This document shows, piece by piece, positions 1 to 6,946 of a stretch of 48,159 bases of DNA. Position numbers and translations under genes: made by a program. A model generated the notes under the pieces. The model made no database searches. It had not been told where the DNA came from and saw only the letters and a list, made by a program, of their open reading frames with translations. This DNA comes from Clostridia bacterium (GTDB lineage: Bacteria; Bacillota; Clostridia; Oscillospirales; CAG-272): NCBI GenBank assembly GCA_017440665.1, contig JAFSGU010000005.1, positions 1 through 48,159 of the forward strand, written 5' to 3'. Positions within the stretch are counted from its first letter, which is position 1. Every line of letters starts with the position of its first letter.

Positions 1-118
1 CAAATATCAGTTTTCGCATATCTATGTAGAAGAACGTACGGAGCTTATAGTCGTACGTGTACGACTGAAAACCGAATGCAAGCCATCGGTATCATTTCTC
101 TTTACATAGTCTATTTAC
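1..118 (-). ncRNA. Structured 5' leader of an off-window gene
   Basis: Read on the minus strand downstream of the promoter at 125-153, this stretch folds into a closed multibranch shape. Bases 22-28 pair with 103-109 (7 bp). A 5-bp ACCGA/UCGGU hairpin and a perfect 8-bp hairpin with a 2-nt loop (49-66, arm AGTCGTAC) lie inside. The loop of the first hairpin contains GGCUU, which could pair with AAGCU just 3' of the second hairpin. I do not match it to a riboswitch class I know. The regulated gene would lie left of the window. An unstructured UTR with chance palindromes is the alternative. Confidence 0.4.
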
Positions 119-124
119 AATTTA

Positions 125-153
125 ATTCTATCATATATCGTCTTAGTTGTCAA
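125..153 (-). promoter_or_regulatory. Sigma-A promoter for an off-window gene
   Basis: On the minus strand TTGACA (148-153) and TAGAAT (125-130) are separated by exactly 17 bp, close to consensus. Transcription would start near 118 and leave the window to the left. Confidence 0.7.
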
Positions 154-227
154 TAAACTTGCAAATTATTTTTTTGTATTTGTGCATCAAGTACAAATAC
201 AAGGAATGTTTTATTTACAAAGTCCAA

Positions 228-261
228 AAAGACGCGTTCGGAATTAACCTAACGCGTCTTT
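228..261 (-). terminator. Terminator of nfnAB
   Basis: An 11-bp perfect stem, AAAGACGCGTT with AACGCGTCTTT, lies directly after the nfnB stop. On the minus strand it ends in a run of T. Confidence 0.8.
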
Positions 262-265
262 GTTA

Positions 266-1651
266 TTACCTATTCATGATGTACTCGTTGATCGCTTCAG
301 CAGCAGTTTTACCTGCGCCCATTGCGAGGATAACGGTTGCGGCGCCTGTTACAGCGTCCCCGCCTGCGTATACTGCAATACGGGACGTAAGTCCGTGCTC
401 GTCGGTCTTGATACCGCCCCAACGCTCCGTATCAAGTCCCTCTGTGGTGTCCTTGATAAGGGGATTGGGAGACGTACCGATAGACATGATAACAGCGTCT
501 ACGTCGATGGTGTGCTCGGAGTTTTCCTTTACGATAGGACGGCGTCTGCCTGATGCGTCGGGCTCGCCAAGCTCCATCTCTACACACTTCATACCGGAAA
601 CGAAGTTGTTCTCGTTGCCGATGATCTCGGTGGGGTTTGTAAGAAGCTTGAAGATGATGCCCTCCTCCTTAGCGTGCTCGACCTCTTCTGCACGCGCAGG
701 AAGCTCTTCCTCGCTGCGGCGGTATACTATGTATACTTCCTCAGCTCCGAGGCGCTTAGCACATCTTGCGGCGTCCATAGCAACGTTACCGCCACCGACA
801 ACTGCTACACGGTTAGCCTTCATTACGGGAGTGTCACTTCCCTCTCTGTATGCCTTCATAAGATTGATACGAGTGAGGAATTCATTTGCTGAATAAACTC
901 CGTTGTAGTTCTCACCGGGGATACCCATGAATCTGGGGAGACCTGCACCGGTACCGATAAACACAGCCTCAAAGCCGTCCTCGATAAGCTCGTCAATAGA
1001 AACGGACTTACCGATAACTGTATTTGTTTCAAAGGTAACACCGAGAGCCTTGAGTGTATCTATCTCCTTGGCAACGATAGACTTGGGGAGTCTGAATTCG
1101 GGAATACCGTACACGAGAACTCCTCCGGGTGTGTGGAGTGCCTCGAAAACGGTTACGTCGTAGCCCTGCTTTGCAAGGTCACCCGCACAAGTAAGACCTG
1201 CGGGACCTGAACCTGCAACAGCCACCTTATGACCGTTTGATACGGGACGAATGGGAGCCTCTGTGGCGTTCTTATTGTGGTAGTCTGCAACGAATCTTTC
1301 AAGTCTACCGATAGCAACGGGTTCACCCTTTACGCCGCGGATACACTTGCTCTCGCACTGAGACTCCTGAGGGCATACTCTTCCGCAAACTGCGGGGAGT
1401 GAGCTGGACTTTGCGATGATCTGGTAAGCACCTTCAAAATCACCCTCTGCGGTCTTTGCGATAAACTCGGGAATATGTATCTTTACAGGACAACCTGCGA
1501 TACAAGGCTTGTTCTTGCAGTTAAGGCATCTCTTAGCCTCGTCTATTGCCATCTCTTCGGTATATCCGAGAGCGACCTCGTCGAAATTACGGTTTCTGAC
1601 GTCAGGTGCCTGAGAAGGCATTTCATTCTTGGTAAGTCTCATGTTGGGCAT
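266..1651 (-). CDS. nfnB: NADPH-side subunit of NADH-dependent ferredoxin:NADP+ oxidoreductase (NfnB/SudA-like)
   Basis: GltD-like FAD/NADPH flavoprotein of 461 residues. The N-terminus carries the Cys pattern of two [4Fe-4S] clusters (CLNCKNKPC, then CGRVCPQESQC and CESKC). Two Rossmann motifs follow: GSGPAGLTCA for FAD and GGGNVAMDAA for NADPH. The start at 1651 is chosen because AAGGAGG lies about 9 bases upstream and the upstream gene ends only 1 bp away; longer versions would overlap that gene. The neighbouring NfnA subunit separates this protein from a true glutamate synthase small subunit, since no large subunit is present. In studied members the NfnAB complex couples NADH and reduced ferredoxin to reduction of two NADP+. 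A sulfide dehydrogenase name (SudA) is often given to the same family. Confidence 0.88.
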   Translation of the reverse strand: MPNMRLTKNEMPSQAPDVRNRNFDEVALGYTEEMAIDEAKRCLNCKNKPCIAGCPVKIHIPEFIAKTAEGDFEGAYQIIAKSSSLPAVCGRVCPQESQCESKCIRGVKGEPVAIGRLERFVADYHNKNATEAPIRPVSNGHKVAVAGSGPAGLTCAGDLAKQGYDVTVFEALHTPGGVLVYGIPEFRLPKSIVAKEIDTLKALGVTFETNTVIGKSVSIDELIEDGFEAVFIGTGAGLPRFMGIPGENYNGVYSANEFLTRINLMKAYREGSDTPVMKANRVAVVGGGNVAMDAARCAKRLGAEEVYIVYRRSEEELPARAEEVEHAKEEGIIFKLLTNPTEIIGNENNFVSGMKCVEMELGEPDASGRRRPIVKENSEHTIDVDAVIMSIGTSPNPLIKDTTEGLDTERWGGIKTDEHGLTSRIAVYAGGDAVTGAATVILAMGAGKTAAEAINEYIMNR

Positions 1652-1652
1652 A

Positions 1653-2495
1653 TTACTCTGCCTCCTTGTTAAGAAGATTACAAGTTTCCTCGTGTGCGTG
1701 TCTTTCGAAATCACGGTACATGGAGGAACGCTTCATTGCTTCGTCAAAGTCTACCTTGTGGCCGTCGAACTCGGGACCGTCAACGCAGGCGAACTTTACC
1801 TTACCGTCAACGGTAAGTCTGCATCCGCCGCACATACCCGTGCCGTCGATCATAATGGGGTTCATGCTGACAACGGTGGGTATACCGTACTCACGTGTCA
1901 CACCGCAAACGAACTTCATCATGATAAGGGGACCGATGGTGATTACTCTGTCGTACTTCTCGCCTGAATCGATGAGAGCCTTGAGTGCGTTTGTTACAAG
2001 TCCCTTTTCGCCGTAGCTACCGTCGTCTGTCATCATTACGAGGCGGTCGCTGTAAGCCTTGAACTCATCCTCAAGGATGACAAGGTCGCGGTTTCTGAAT
2101 CCGACGATACTATGTACCTCACAGCCTTCCTCATGGAGCTTCTTTGCAACGGGAAGAGCGATAGCGCATCCTACGCCGCCGCCTACGACTGCAACCTTTT
2201 TAAGGCCTTCAGTCTCTGTTGCGCGTCCGAGAGGACCTGCAAAGTCGGAGATATAGTCTCCTTCTTCTTTTGCGTCAAGCTTCTTTGTAGTAGAGCCGAC
2301 GATCTGATATATAATCGTTACCGTGCCTGCATCTCTGTCGTAGTCCGCAACGGTAAGAGGAATTCTCTCACCCTCGCTGTCAACTCTGAGAATGATGAAC
2401 TGACCCGCCTGTGCCTTAGCCGCAACTCTGGGTGCCTCGATCTTCATCATGGAAACGGTAGGGTTCAGTCTCTGTTTAAATACTATCTTATACAT
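1653..2495 (-). CDS. nfnA: NAD/ferredoxin-side subunit of NfnAB (SudB-like)
   Basis: A 280-residue ferredoxin-NADP reductase-fold protein related to dihydroorotate dehydrogenase PyrK. It shows the flavin motif RIPLTVADYD, a nucleotide-binding glycine motif GGGVGCAIALP, and a C-terminal [2Fe-2S] site with DGTGMCGGC and a later FAC. That is three Cys and a nearby Asp, matching the Asp/Cys3 ligation reported for NfnA. The start MYKIVF at 2495 follows GGAGAAGATT; upstream in-frame Met codons lack a good site. It is transcribed first and nfnB follows after 1 bp, so the two are translationally coupled and probably made in equal amounts. Confidence 0.88.
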   Translation of the reverse strand: MYKIVFKQRLNPTVSMMKIEAPRVAAKAQAGQFIILRVDSEGERIPLTVADYDRDAGTVTIIYQIVGSTTKKLDAKEEGDYISDFAGPLGRATETEGLKKVAVVGGGVGCAIALPVAKKLHEEGCEVHSIVGFRNRDLVILEDEFKAYSDRLVMMTDDGSYGEKGLVTNALKALIDSGEKYDRVITIGPLIMMKFVCGVTREYGIPTVVSMNPIMIDGTGMCGGCRLTVDGKVKFACVDGPEFDGHKVDFDEAMKRSSMYRDFERHAHEETCNLLNKEAE

Positions 2496-2555
2496 AATCT
2501 TCTCCATTCCGTCAATAAAAAATGGCATACTTACCCGTATTTTATCAATAGAGAT

Positions 2556-2584
2556 AGTATACCAAAAAAAATGTTATTTGTAAA
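2556..2584 (-). promoter_or_regulatory. Sigma-A promoter of nfnAB
   Basis: TTTACA (2579-2584), a 17-bp spacer and TATACT (2556-2561) on the minus strand, about 60 bp upstream of the nfnA start. Confidence 0.6.
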
Positions 2585-2715
2585 TTGGGACTTTTATCAA
2601 TGATATCCTCCCCGCGGCGGATACTTTTGTGTATTTTTCAGGTGTTTTGGTATTTATCCTAAAGTGAAGTGCTGAAACATATAATTTATGCAGGATTTCA
2701 CATCTGAGGTTTTAA

Positions 2716-3288
2716 ATGAGACATACGACAGCACGCTCCGTTTTCACTTTTTTACTGTTCATCAGTGCATCCGTTTTCGCAGAAAGGATATACTATCCTC
2801 TGTCCGTTATATGCGCGGTATCACTCCATGAGGCAGGACACCTTATTGCCTCAAAGCTGTTGAATATTCCCTTATCCGGTACAGATTTTACTCCGTTCGG
2901 AATTCGCTTGAGCTTTGATCTTTCGACCGAGTCCGTAATAAAGGAAGTTTTGGTTTACTTATCCGGTTCACTTGTCAGTATCATCGCGGGCACGGCAGTA
3001 TTATTGACTTCGTCCCCACATAACAAGGCTGTTTTTTCCTTCGCACTCGTTTCGCTCACTTTCGGATTTGTAAATCTCATGCCCGTCAAAAACTTAGACG
3101 GAGGATGTATTGCCGAAAGTATCCTTTCAGCGATATCATCACCCGACGTGGGTTTCAGGATAACGAAAGCCGTTTCCGACGTGTTCGTTTTTCTGTTTTG
3201 GTTTTGTACTCTTTACATTTCACTGACCGACGGAATTAACGTATCAATGATCGCAATGGCGGTGTATCTGATATTTTCGTCATTATAG
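2716..3288 (+). CDS. spoIVFB: Minimal SpoIVFB-like M50 intramembrane protease
   Basis: A 190-residue site-2-type zinc protease with several hydrophobic segments. The zinc motif HEAGH is at 38-42 and the second motif, LMPVKNLDGG, supplies Asp128. It ends soon after the catalytic core; Bacillus SpoIVFB is about 288 residues with a C-terminal CBS domain, which is absent here. The start has GAGG 6 bases upstream. SpoIVFB cleaves the pro-sequence from sigma-K in the outer forespore membrane, and a sigK with a pro-sequence lies about 1.1 kb away, which supports the assignment over a generic M50 protease. No SpoIVFA partner is adjacent. The gene overlaps the convergent ispE by 6 bp. Confidence 0.75.
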   Translation: MRHTTARSVFTFLLFISASVFAERIYYPLSVICAVSLHEAGHLIASKLLNIPLSGTDFTPFGIRLSFDLSTESVIKEVLVYLSGSLVSIIAGTAVLLTSSPHNKAVFSFALVSLTFGFVNLMPVKNLDGGCIAESILSAISSPDVGFRITKAVSDVFVFLFWFCTLYISLTDGINVSMIAMAVYLIFSSL

Positions 3289-4155
3289 GCTTCTGCAAAC
3301 GTGGGAATCGTATCCCGCGTCAGAAAGGATGGCTGATGTGATTTCGGCTTCCGTCATCGTTTTGAAAACACCGAATACCGATGGTCCGCTTCCGCTGAGC
3401 ATTGCGAAAACAGCACCGTTTTCGAGCATTATCTTTTTAGCCGCAGACGCTTCTGCGTGGATGGGGAGTACAACTGACTCAAAGGTATTATAAGCATACT
3501 TCGCAAGCTTTGCGGAGTCACCCTCTTTCACTGCTTCAAGGGCACCGTCGAGGTCGCCGAAGTTATCCTTTAATGTGTCACCGTACATTTCGTCTATCTG
3601 TCTGTATGCTTTGGGTGTGGAGATACCCTCTCCGCCCTTGCTTACAACAAAGATAAAGTCGGGACTGCAGTCGATCTTTTCCATTATCTCGCCTCTGCCC
3701 GTTGTGATACTGGTCACACCGTCGATACAGAACGGGATGTCTGAGCCGAGTCGTGCGCCTATCTCACAAAGCTTTTCCGTGCTTGCGTGAACGTCATAAA
3801 GCTCATTCAGAAGCAAAAGTGCCGCGGCTGCATCCGCACTGCCTCCCGCAAGTCCCGCAGCCATGGGAATGTGCTTTTCGATGACGAAGTCCACTTTATA
3901 ATCGGCAATTCCGAAGGTATCGAAAAACAGCTTGGCAGCGCACCAGACAAGGTTATCCTTCCCACAGGGGATCTCTGCTTTGGCACAGGTTACGTTAATG
4001 AGGTTGCCCTCCCCCTCAGCTTTTTCGCACGACAGATAGTCACACAGGGTGATTCTGTGCATGATACTTCTTATATTGTGAAATCCGTCTTCTCTCTTTT
4101 CCATTACGTCAAGAAACAGATTGATTTTAGCATAAGCGGGAATTTTCATTTTCAT
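3283..4155 (-). CDS. ispE: 4-diphosphocytidyl-2-C-methyl-D-erythritol kinase
   Basis: GHMP-family kinase of the non-mevalonate isoprenoid pathway; it phosphorylates CDP-methylerythritol at the 2-hydroxyl using ATP. The N-terminal motif AYAKINLFLDV and the glycine-rich ATP loop PMAAGLAGGSADAAA (about residues 97-111) are diagnostic, and a C-terminal MLSGSGPSVFG matches the third GHMP motif. About 290 residues, the usual length. The start is uncertain: ATG 4155, ATG 4149 and TTG 4167 are all in frame, and the AAAGGAG near 4190 is too far from any of them. It lies between spoIVFB and sigK; IspE has no known sporulation role. Confidence 0.93.
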   Translation of the reverse strand: MKMKIPAYAKINLFLDVMEKREDGFHNIRSIMHRITLCDYLSCEKAEGEGNLINVTCAKAEIPCGKDNLVWCAAKLFFDTFGIADYKVDFVIEKHIPMAAGLAGGSADAAAALLLLNELYDVHASTEKLCEIGARLGSDIPFCIDGVTSITTGRGEIMEKIDCSPDFIFVVSKGGEGISTPKAYRQIDEMYGDTLKDNFGDLDGALEAVKEGDSAKLAKYAYNTFESVVLPIHAEASAAKKIMLENGAVFAMLSGSGPSVFGVFKTMTEAEITSAILSDAGYDSHVCRSL

Positions 4156-4345
4156 CACGTTGCGCAACCGCTGTAGTCAGCGTGCGAGCTCTCCTTTATT
4201 ATGTGACTATATTATATCACATCGTCCGTTATATATCAAGTACGATATATTTTCAAAGCAATAAAAACGGAAAAGGAGAATTATTTCCTCGGTTTGTGAA
4301 ATACTATATTCAGAGCTATTCCGGAAATGGCTCGATGATATAGAT

Positions 4346-4379
4346 TCCTTCTCATAGGAGAAATCTCCTATGAGAAGGA
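4346..4379. repeat. Perfect 34-bp palindrome downstream of sigK
   Basis: A 16-bp perfect inverted repeat (4346-4361 and 4364-4379) with a 2-base centre begins 13 bp after the sigK stop. No T-run follows on either strand, so it is not a classical intrinsic terminator, though it may protect the sigK mRNA 3' end. The core arm TTCTCATAGGA recurs around the cwlD start at 46539-46593. Confidence 0.7.
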
Positions 4380-4391
4380 GGACGCGGGTCA

Positions 4392-5075
4392 TCAGTCAAA
4401 ACAACTTCTGAGCTTTTCGAGCGACGTTTTTTCTATCCTGCTTACATAACTGCGCGATATTCCAAGCTTTTCAGCTACCTCCCTCTGTGTAAGAGGCACC
4501 TCATTGGCGAGACCGTACCTGAGTATTATGATCTCCCTTTCTCTTTTATTCAGGACCTTTTCTATATCTCTTGACACCTTTTCAAGCTTTATCCTGAGAT
4601 CGATATCATCGGCTATGGTATCGTCTACTTTTATGATATCCATATATGTAAGCGGATTCCCGTCTCTGTCTGTTTCAATGGTCTCGTTCATCGAAACCTC
4701 GCTTGCAAGCTTCTTTTGCGATCGGAAAAACATAAGGATCTCGTTCTGGATACACTTGGCACCATAGGTACCGAACCGAGCTCCGTTAGCGTATTTGAAT
4801 GAATCTATTGCCTTTATCAGACCTATGGTGCCGATGGAGATAAGGTCATCTTTGGCTGGATTTGCCTGATAATATTTTTTTACGATATGGGCTACAAGAC
4901 GCAGATTATGTGATATCAGCTTACATCTTGCATCCTCGTCCCCTGTTTCTGCAAAACGCTCAAACAGCTTTGCTTCTTCATCCCTTGACAGCGGCGGCGG
5001 AAACTGACTTCCGGGATTCGCACTCAGAAAAACGTATGACATTCCGGCAAGGACCGATAATAAAAGCTCAAGCAT
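4392..5075 (-). CDS. sigK: Pro-sigma-K, mother-cell sporulation sigma factor
   Basis: A 227-residue sigma-70-family protein. The hydrophobic N-terminus (MLELLLSVLAGMSYVFLSA) followed by FPPPLSRDEE is the inhibitory pro-sequence typical of sigma-K. Region 2 contains HNLRLVAHIVKKYY and DLISIGTIGLIKAIDSF; region 4.2 is the helix-turn-helix TQREVAEKLGISRSYVSRIE. The start at 5075 follows GGGGG. Sigma-K drives late mother-cell genes for coat and mother-cell lysis. The reading frame is uninterrupted, so no skin element is present. Processing is expected from the SpoIVFB-like protease nearby. Confidence 0.93.
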   Translation of the reverse strand: MLELLLSVLAGMSYVFLSANPGSQFPPPLSRDEEAKLFERFAETGDEDARCKLISHNLRLVAHIVKKYYQANPAKDDLISIGTIGLIKAIDSFKYANGARFGTYGAKCIQNEILMFFRSQKKLASEVSMNETIETDRDGNPLTYMDIIKVDDTIADDIDLRIKLEKVSRDIEKVLNKREREIIILRYGLANEVPLTQREVAEKLGISRSYVSRIEKTSLEKLRSCFD

Positions 5076-5284
5076 ATTACCCCCGACAATTTATAACGCA
5101 GTAAGTGTTTTACTGTAAATCCTATGTTATATCGGGATGTCCGTATTCCGTGTAATTTTTGAAGAAAATGGATGATTAATTTACCCATCTCCTGTGAATA
5201 ATACTATTGTTCGCATGTGAAAAGCGAATTCAGAAATTTATTCTTGGCGGAACGTAAGTTCTGCAAAGGAAGGGGCTCATTTTG

Positions 5285-5488
5285 ATGCTTGACAGATTAT
5301 CTCTTATTCTCGTCATTGTCGGTGCGCTGAACTGGGGCGGGATCGGTCTTTTCAAATTCGATACCGTTGCTTGGCTCTGCGGCGGTCAGACCGCAATTCT
5401 TGCAAGAATCATCTACACAGTAGTCGCCCTTGCGGGAATCTGGTGCGTTTCTCTCGTTTTCAGACCGAGAGAAAGAACCGATTATTAA
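5285..5488 (+). CDS. DUF378 small membrane protein
   Basis: A 67-residue protein with two hydrophobic segments and the family motif GALNWGGIGLF near the N-terminus; DUF378 members have this size and layout. The function is unknown. ATG 5285 is preferred over the TTG 3 bases upstream because AGGAAGGGG sits at proper spacing. It is transcribed alone, divergently from sigK, and ends at a strong terminator. Confidence 0.8.
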   Translation: MLDRLSLILVIVGALNWGGIGLFKFDTVAWLCGGQTAILARIIYTVVALAGIWCVSLVFRPRERTDY

Positions 5489-5491
5489 GAC

Positions 5492-5532
5492 AAAGACATC
5501 AGCCGAAAACGTGTTTTTCGGCTGATGTCTTT
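5492..5532. terminator. Bidirectional terminator between DUF378 gene and metY
   Basis: An 18-bp perfect stem (5492-5509 and 5515-5532) has A-tracts on one side and T-tracts on the other, so it can serve both convergent genes. Confidence 0.88.
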
Positions 5533-5548
5533 TTAGTTTGTATATCTA

Positions 5549-6826
5549 TCAAAGCTGACGAAGTGCGTTTTCGATATCATCAATGATATCACGTACGTCC
5601 TCAATACCTACGGAGAAACGGATAAGGCTGGGATCAACTCCGCATTCCTCAAGCTGACGGTCAGAAAGCTGACGGTGTGTTGTTGATGCGGGATGAAGTA
5701 CACAGGTACGCGCGTCCGCTACGTGAGTAACGATAGCTGCAAGCTTCAGTGAATCCATGAACTTTGTAGCCGCGTCGCGTCCGCCCTTAAGACCGAAGGA
5801 GATAACACCGCAGGAGCCGTTCGGCATATACTTCTTTGTTACCTCATAGTACTTGTTATCCTCGAGATCGGGATAGTTTACCCACTCTACCATATCGTGT
5901 GCCTGAAGGTACTTTGCAACTGCCATAGCGTTCTCGCAGTGGCGCTTCATACGGAGCTCGAGAGTCTCAAGACCGAGGTTGAGCAGGAATGCATTCTGGG
6001 GAGACTGCATTGAACCGAGGTCACGCATAAGCTGAACGTTGATCTTTGTTATGTACGCAAGCTTACCGAACTTTTCAGTATATGTAATACCGTGGTAAGA
6101 ATGGTCGGGTGTGCAAAGACCGGGGAACTTATCGGGATACTTTGACCAGTCAAAGTTACCGCTGTCGACAACTGCACCGCCGAGAGCTACTGCATGACCG
6201 TCCATGTACTTGGTTGTGGAATGTGTTACGATATCCGCGCCGAATTCAATGGGACGGAGATTTACGGGGGTGGGGAAAGTGTTGTCAACGATAAGGGGAA
6301 CACCGATATCGTGTGCAGCCTTCGCAAATACCTCAACGTCAAGAACCGTAAGAGAGGGATTGGAAAGAGTTTCAGCAAACACAGCCTTGGTGTTAGGCTT
6401 TGCTGCAGCTACGATCTCGTCGTAGGTAGAGTCGGGAGAGATGAACGTAATATCAATACCCATCTTACGAAGCGTTACGTCGAGAAGATTGAAGGTGCCG
6501 CCGTAGATCGCCGCAGAGGAGATAACGTGACCGCCGTTCTCACAGATATTGAAGATAGCGTAATAGTTAGCCGCCTGTCCTGATGCTGTGAGCATTCCCG
6601 CTACACCGCCCTCCAGGTCACAGATCTTTGCTGCTGCGGCGTCACAGGTGGGATTTGCAAGACGGGTGTAGAAATAACCTGTTTCTTCAAGGTCGAAAAG
6701 TCTGCCCATCTGCTCGCTTGATTCATACTTATATGTTGTGCTCTGATATATGGGAAGCACTCTTGCTTCACCGTTTTTAGGCTGATATCCGCTCTGGATA
6801 CACTTTGTGCCGGTCTTGTATGCCAT
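5549..6826 (-). CDS. metY: O-acetylhomoserine sulfhydrylase
   Basis: A 425-residue PLP enzyme of the Cys/Met metabolism family that makes homocysteine from O-acetylhomoserine and sulfide. The PLP lysine is Lys206 in HSTTKYMDGH; VDNTFPTP precedes it, as expected. Length fits MetY (about 425) rather than cystathionine gamma-synthase (about 380). GGAGG stands 5 bases before the ATG. It is a single-gene unit; no S-box or T-box fits in the 120-bp upstream gap. Cystathionine synthase activity is the main alternative. Confidence 0.9.
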   Translation of the reverse strand: MAYKTGTKCIQSGYQPKNGEARVLPIYQSTTYKYESSEQMGRLFDLEETGYFYTRLANPTCDAAAAKICDLEGGVAGMLTASGQAANYYAIFNICENGGHVISSAAIYGGTFNLLDVTLRKMGIDITFISPDSTYDEIVAAAKPNTKAVFAETLSNPSLTVLDVEVFAKAAHDIGVPLIVDNTFPTPVNLRPIEFGADIVTHSTTKYMDGHAVALGGAVVDSGNFDWSKYPDKFPGLCTPDHSYHGITYTEKFGKLAYITKINVQLMRDLGSMQSPQNAFLLNLGLETLELRMKRHCENAMAVAKYLQAHDMVEWVNYPDLEDNKYYEVTKKYMPNGSCGVISFGLKGGRDAATKFMDSLKLAAIVTHVADARTCVLHPASTTHRQLSDRQLEECGVDPSLIRFSVGIEDVRDIIDDIENALRQL

Positions 6827-6908
6827 ATTTTCCTCCGTTCAGCCTGTGGCTGATTGAATATGTTTATTTTATGAATCGGTCGGATAAGAACGTTATCCGG
6901 TTAAATTA

Positions 6909-6936
6909 CCGATGGAAAGGTCACCCTCTCCATCGG
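6909..6936. terminator. Hairpin after glnS
   Basis: CCGATGGA pairs with TCCATCGG around a 12-base loop, 11 bp beyond the glnS stop. The T-rich tail lies on the plus-strand side, so it is a weak terminator for glnS. A second small hairpin (CGGATAA/TTATCCG) follows near 6879-6899. Confidence 0.45.
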
Positions 6937-6946
6937 CTTTGTTTTA

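Noticed and set aside
147..896. A 249-codon plus-strand frame
   Set aside because: It is antisense to nfnB for most of its length, with Ser-rich low-information sequence, and its 5' part crosses the nfnB terminator.
4207..4392. A 61-codon frame downstream of sigK
   Set aside because: It consists mostly of the 34-bp palindrome and AT-rich spacer, has no ribosome-binding site and no recognisable motif.
4392..5075. Skin-type interruption of sigK
   Set aside because: The reading frame is continuous from the pro-sequence through region 4; no recombinase or attachment repeat is present.
6827..6946. SAM or T-box riboswitch before metY
   Set aside because: metY is on the minus strand, so its leader is the region to the right of 6826; only 120 bp separate it from glnS, and these hold the glnS 3' hairpins rather than a riboswitch core.
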